The notes under the pieces were generated by a model that was given only the letters and a program-made list of their open reading frames with translations, was not told where the DNA came from and did not search any database. Positions 61,801-64,000 of a DNA stretch of 64,000 bases are shown piece after piece (position 1 is the first letter of the stretch; each line of letters begins with the position of its first letter). A program made the translations under genes and the position numbers. This DNA is from Gibbula magus (taxonomy: Eukaryota; Mollusca; Gastropoda; Trochida; Trochidae), in the NCBI GenBank assembly GCA_936450465.1, contig OW388289.1:67888420-67952419 (forward strand), written 5' to 3'.

Positions 61801-62861
61801 ATAGCATTGTTTATGACGTCACGTCACCATGACAGAGTGATATGTTGCACTAGGGCATCGTATGAAAAATATGAACCCCGATACGATTGCCCTCGTAGGT
61901 AATAAACGGAGGTATGTTGATAAACATCTGTATCAGCCTACATGTAATTGTGACGACGCATTCATATTATGCACACTTACAAACAATAGTTTCTTGAATT
62001 TGGATACCTTCTATAACTTTACATGTTTGTACATTCTGATAGATTAGTTTCCGAGGCAAACAAACGAGTTTCTGTCAATGTTACGTTATATTATTTAGTA
62101 TAAGGTTAACGGAACTGCATTGTATATGACGTCATATTTTGGGGAACATGGTAACGTTGAATTGATTAAAACCCTTTCCTTCATACTTCTACGCCAGCTT
62201 AAATGTTTGCTTTGGTTTCAGTGTCGGATAACGTACAAGAACAGTTGCCAGTAATTCATACATATGCCAGTCTGTTATCAATATTAGCCACAGAATTGCA
62301 TGTCACTTAAACAGTACACAAAATTAATGTAACATCGATACATGTAAATGTGTGATCATATTATTTTCAATAGTACAAATTATTGTCTTCCAGAAAGCCC
62401 TGGTGGTCGAGTGGCCAATATTTCCGGACATTCAGTGTTGGAGTGTATGGATGTGAGCTGGACGCCCACAAAAAATACGCCAAGAAAAATGTCCCACAGC
62501 TTGTACTATTGTACATAGAACATAGTTACAGTGTCGTACTGTGTAACACACTGTCAATGATGTTGATCAGTTGACTTAAAAAAGCCTGGTTCCAAATAAT
62601 TATATCATTGTGCAAACCATCTATCTGAAGAGTTACCTGCCCTTGTTGAGAGACACAAGTATCTGTTTGGTTGCAGAAAAGGTTGGTCTAGCTTCAGGAT
62701 CTTCCTGCCAGCTTCTAACCATCAAATCCATAACTGCCCCTGGCACATCCGGAAGCATGGACACTTTTTGGTTGTCGTAACCACTGGCGTTGCCTGGCCG
62801 GAACTGAGGTGTCTGATATCGTCGGATATTTTCGATTATTTCTGTCAATGGAATAGGGACC
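49734..62861 (-). CDS. Receptor-type (particulate) guanylate cyclase, 3' half of gene
   Basis: Six minus-strand exons (62861-62637, 60304-60164, 59631-59249, 58689-58606, 52965-52874, 49811-49734) join through GT-AG sites with perfectly matching phases into 333 residues and a stop. The enzyme converts GTP to cGMP at a membrane receptor. In order it has the end of the kinase-homology domain ([11 protein letters not shown]), a dimerisation helix ([19 protein letters not shown]...), then the cyclase domain with FSDIVGFT (metal Asp), [17 protein letters not shown] (guanine-recognising Glu and second metal Asp), [26 protein letters not shown] (guanine-selecting Cys, transition-state Asn and Arg) and a final MKGKG..TTYWL. 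All catalytic residues are present. It most resembles natriuretic-peptide-receptor-like cyclases. Ligand-binding, transmembrane and most kinase-homology exons must lie right of the window. Confidence 0.96.
50365..51130 (+). repeat. Dispersed repeat of about 0.8 kb, copy 2 (copy 1 at 5133-5930)
   Basis: See the 5133 entry. This copy lies in the last intron of the guanylate cyclase gene, in antisense orientation to it. Confidence 0.8.
51131..52873. other. Guanylate cyclase last intron, remainder
   Basis: Noncoding. It contains a diverged repeat at 52390-52505. Confidence 0.5.
52390..52505 (+). repeat. Diverged dispersed repeat, second copy at 63645-63775
   Basis: Shared: CCTAC, TATT..A.CGA.ATTTTACGGACGATT, TCTTGTAAT.. 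(TCTCGCGTAAT in the other copy) and TTGTAAT.AGTAAT.GG. Copies are old. Confidence 0.5.
52874..52965 (-). CDS. Guanylate cyclase exon: late catalytic domain
   Basis: Acceptor TTGTTACAG lies above 52965 and donor GTATTC at 52873-52868. The 92-nt exon ends in phase 0. It reads [19 protein letters not shown] and ends NIDMK. Confidence 0.92.
53508..53742. repeat. MITE-like element with hairpin and 11-bp tandem unit
   Basis: Begins GGGGCCGTGTTCAAGAGAGG. TTCAAGAGAGG (53519-53529) pairs exactly with CCTCTCTTGAA (53567-53577). Three tandem TGAGCGCTACT-like units (53654-53686) and the end ATGGAACGGAACCCAGC follow. It is markedly richer in GC than its intronic surroundings. The family is not recognised. 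Confidence 0.55.
54280..54370 (+). repeat. Short repeat end with GATGAGCT hairpin
   Basis: GACGGACGCCTAACGACGGC then AAGCCCATCTTTCAGGCCTG and ATGAGCTAAA form a small stem and resemble repeat ends I associate with molluscan genomes. Weak evidence. Confidence 0.3.
54729..57186. mobile_element. 2.46-kb DNA element with ~490-bp terminal inverted repeats, no ORF
   Basis: The left end ACAGACTCACAGGGGGTAAG (54729 onward) recurs inverted at the right end (57186 backward). The match continues through about 54729-55216 and 56690-57186 with mismatches and small indels. The AT-rich 1.47-kb interior shows no coding potential and carries a short direct repeat GAAATGAGCATATCC (about 55664 and 55739). It sits in the intron between two catalytic exons of the guanylate cyclase gene. 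No target duplication is obvious, and the superfamily is unassigned. Confidence 0.9.
57187..58605. other. Guanylate cyclase intron, remainder
   Basis: AT-rich. No exon-like or repeat structure was seen between the long-TIR element and the next exon. Confidence 0.5.
58606..58689 (-). CDS. Guanylate cyclase exon: C-terminal catalytic motif
   Basis: Acceptor CTCTGCAG lies above 58689 and donor GTAAGT at 58605-58600. This 84-nt exon reads [20 protein letters not shown] then SRMESNGE, with the Cys, Asn and Arg of guanylate-specific catalysis. Confidence 0.97.
59249..59631 (-). CDS. Guanylate cyclase exon: N-terminal catalytic half
   Basis: Acceptor TGATTCAG lies above 59631 and donor GTAGGG at 59248-59243. 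The exon is 383 nt. It contains both metal-binding Asp motifs, the guanine-recognition Glu in KVETIGDAY, and ends at GPCAA. Confidence 0.97.
60164..60304 (-). CDS. Guanylate cyclase exon: dimerisation helix
   Basis: Acceptor TTATTCCAG lies above 60304 and donor GTGAGT at 60163-60158. The exon is 141 nt. The charged helix [20 protein letters not shown] and the ALLFRMLPM end precede the catalytic domain and set its dimer geometry in this family. Confidence 0.95.
60965..61445 (+). repeat. Dispersed repeat copy interrupted by a foldback element
   Basis: Matches 34935-35200 in two pieces (60965-61034 and 61257-61445). Shared blocks include ACACGCCG/GCACGCCG, GCTCTCACAAAAA, AATCAATAAAA, AAGGTGTT.ACATT, GACTGATGTA and ATACCTA.ACACTCA. 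Confidence 0.75.
61035..61247. mobile_element. 213-bp foldback MITE with 9-bp target-site duplication
   Basis: Arms of about 71 bp (starting CAACTTCCAAA, ending TTTGGAAGTTG) pair at roughly 90% identity around a ~70-bp loop. TGTTACCAG stands directly on both sides (61026-61034 and 61248-61256). A paralogous host repeat at 34935-35200 lacks the insertion, showing an empty-site relative. Nine-base duplications fit MULE-like transposition, which is inference. Confidence 0.9.
61546..61687. repeat. Large palindrome with ~58-bp arms
   Basis: ATATTATACGAGTGCCTATG, TCATACTATGTTTACGACAC and GAGTGCCTGGATATT on the left are repeated inverted on the right (61627-61687) around a GC-richer ~20-base loop (TTCCCGAGCGAGAGTGAGGG). 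The arms are near perfect, which predicts strong extrusion or instability. An eroded relative lies at 17830-18010. Confidence 0.9.
62637..62861 (-). CDS. Guanylate cyclase exon: end of kinase-homology domain
   Basis: Acceptor CCATTTAG lies above 62861 and donor GTAACT at 62636-62631. The exon is 225 nt. It contains [15 protein letters not shown] and the subdomain XI pattern [12 protein letters not shown]. Confidence 0.93.
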
Positions 62862-63169
62862 CTAAATGGTGATAATTATATAGAATAACATTAGAGTCCA
62901 TGTGAATATATCATGTACACCTGAAGAGCAATTGAGTATCTTTCATAATATTTTATTTGGCTTTAATACGTGTCGATTTAAGTTTTTTAGAAACTTCACT
63001 CGAATTGCATATTCACACTCTTCCGCCAAATGTATATTAATTACATGTTTCCAATGACAATCGAGCCACAACCTTTTACATCTTTAGAAACCAAACTTAA
63101 CAGGAACAATTTATACGATTAGTAATTGTTTGACCTTTAAAACACGTTAAGAGCCTTTCCAATGGTGAA

Positions 63170-63330
63170 CTGTGTAATAATTCATTTTATTACCCATATG
63201 GTTGAAAATAACCGAGTTAATATTATTGATATGAGCACATGTGAGGTCTGTCTGTGAGGTCATAAAACCAATGTTCGTGACGTCACTATAGCTTGCCGTC
63301 GCAAGGAAAGTGGGTCGTTTCCTGACTATT
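63170..63330 (+). repeat. Dispersed repeat, second copy of 2060-2230 (inverted relative to it)
   Basis: TGATATGAGCACATGTG, GTCTGT.TGAGGTCAT.AAACCA and TGTTCGTGACGTCA match the minus strand of the first copy. Confidence 0.6.
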
Positions 63331-63644
63331 TTAACTTAATCTCCCTCTCCATGGGAACATTATCTTGTAAATAACAGTGTCACTATCATCATGCACAATA
63401 CACTGTCAGTGATGTTAATCATTTGACTTCAAAGACGCCTGGTACCAACTGCCCTCTCCAAAATCTATACGTTCACGTTTAGTTTATGGTAAAAGTCTTA
63501 GGGTTTACTGATAAAGCCTTTGACATTTAACTCTAATTTAATTGCCGAAATCATCATACACCTTTACAACAAAGATCATTAAACGTTGATCATTAAACTG
63601 TACCTTATCGACTGAGTTGAATGAGGCGGGATTCATAAGTCCTC

Positions 63645-63775
63645 TTAATCCTACGTTGACTGCACTATTTAACGAGATTTTACGGACGATTCTGTAGATT
63701 TGTCTGCATCCTTTTCTCGCGTAATTGATTGATAACGACGAAATTGTAATCAGTAATTGTAATCAGTAATTGGTT
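63645..63775 (+). repeat. Diverged dispersed repeat (copy of 52390-52505)
   Basis: See the 52390 entry. GATTTTACGGACGATT and AATTGTAATCAGTAATTGG are the best-kept blocks. Confidence 0.5.
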
Positions 63776-64000
63776 AAACATTGGCATGTTCCTTCGGGCA
63801 TGTCTGCAGGAAAACATCCTGACTGTTTAATAATGCCTGTGGGTCATGCTGTATCAATAAAATAAACACGCGTTGCGTCGCGGATACACTGGCAGAAATC
63901 TCAATATATGTTGCTTCACTATAATGAAACAATATTAATTTCACAATTCAGTATCATCTGAGCGTATCATCTGAGCGTACCATCAGGTGTCCTCACGGCT

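Larger units (their letters stand above)
60305..62636. other. Guanylate cyclase intron carrying nested repeats
   Basis: No additional exon is needed: the exons at 62637 and 60304 join in phase as [11 protein letters not shown]. The intron contains the interrupted repeat, the foldback and the palindrome. Confidence 0.7.
62862..64000. other. Upstream intron of the guanylate cyclase gene
   Basis: No kinase-homology exon was found, so the next coding exon is presumably beyond the right edge. Two diverged dispersed repeats (63170-63330 and 63645-63775) are present. Confidence 0.5.

Noticed and set aside
62391..62470. tRNA-like A box TGGTCGAGTGG
   Set aside because: It matches the A-box consensus, but no B box follows at the right spacing. 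At most a decayed SINE head; too weak to annotate.

Overview
This window is animal nuclear DNA: AT-rich, gene-poor, with large introns, GT-AG spliced exons, tRNA-derived SINEs, MITE-like foldbacks and non-LTR retrotransposons. The repeat spectrum (L2/CR1-type LINE with an ATT tail, PHD/coiled-coil ORF1 LINE, foldback elements with GGCCTGATGAGCT-like ends) and an invertebrate-style receptor guanylate cyclase suggest a lophotrochozoan, most likely a mollusc. The species assignment is inference. Nothing here is bacterial. Layout from left to right. (1) 1-3388, minus strand: a five-exon, splice-intact gene for a DDE-transposase-like protein with an N-terminal AT-hook. It runs off the left edge, and a short upstream ORF lies in its putative leader. 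(2) 3389-11900: no recognisable gene. It holds dispersed repeats, a hairpin and a TA microsatellite. (3) 11915-14610, plus strand: a decayed, endonuclease-deleted non-LTR retrotransposon with ORF1 remnant, reverse transcriptase and C-terminal zinc knuckle spread over several frames. (4) 14610-27249: noncoding, with dispersed repeats, a tRNA-SINE plus perfect hairpin (18.6-19.25 kb), a Tigger-like terminus and a ~140-bp minisatellite. (5) 27250-30602, plus strand: an uninterrupted L2/CR1-type LINE ORF with complete endonuclease and reverse transcriptase motifs and its ATT tail. (6) 31628-32798: a deleted DNA transposon with ~33-bp terminal inverted repeats around a frameshifted MULE-like transposase fragment. 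(7) 33186-49733: a second tRNA-SINE, dispersed repeats, a LINE ORF1 fragment that has spawned a 38-bp minisatellite, a 26-copy ATTAG microsatellite, and two weak exon candidates. (8) 49734-62861, minus strand: the 3' half of a receptor-type guanylate cyclase gene. Six exons join in frame from the end of the kinase-homology domain to the stop codon. Its introns carry a 2.46-kb long-terminal-inverted-repeat element, a nested foldback with a 9-bp target duplication, and a large palindrome. The host content is therefore one signalling gene (cGMP synthesis) and one possibly domesticated transposase gene. Almost everything else that can be identified is mobile-element sequence, often nested. Exon joins were worked out by hand from splice sites and reading phase. 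Homology statements rest on motif recognition, not on database searches.
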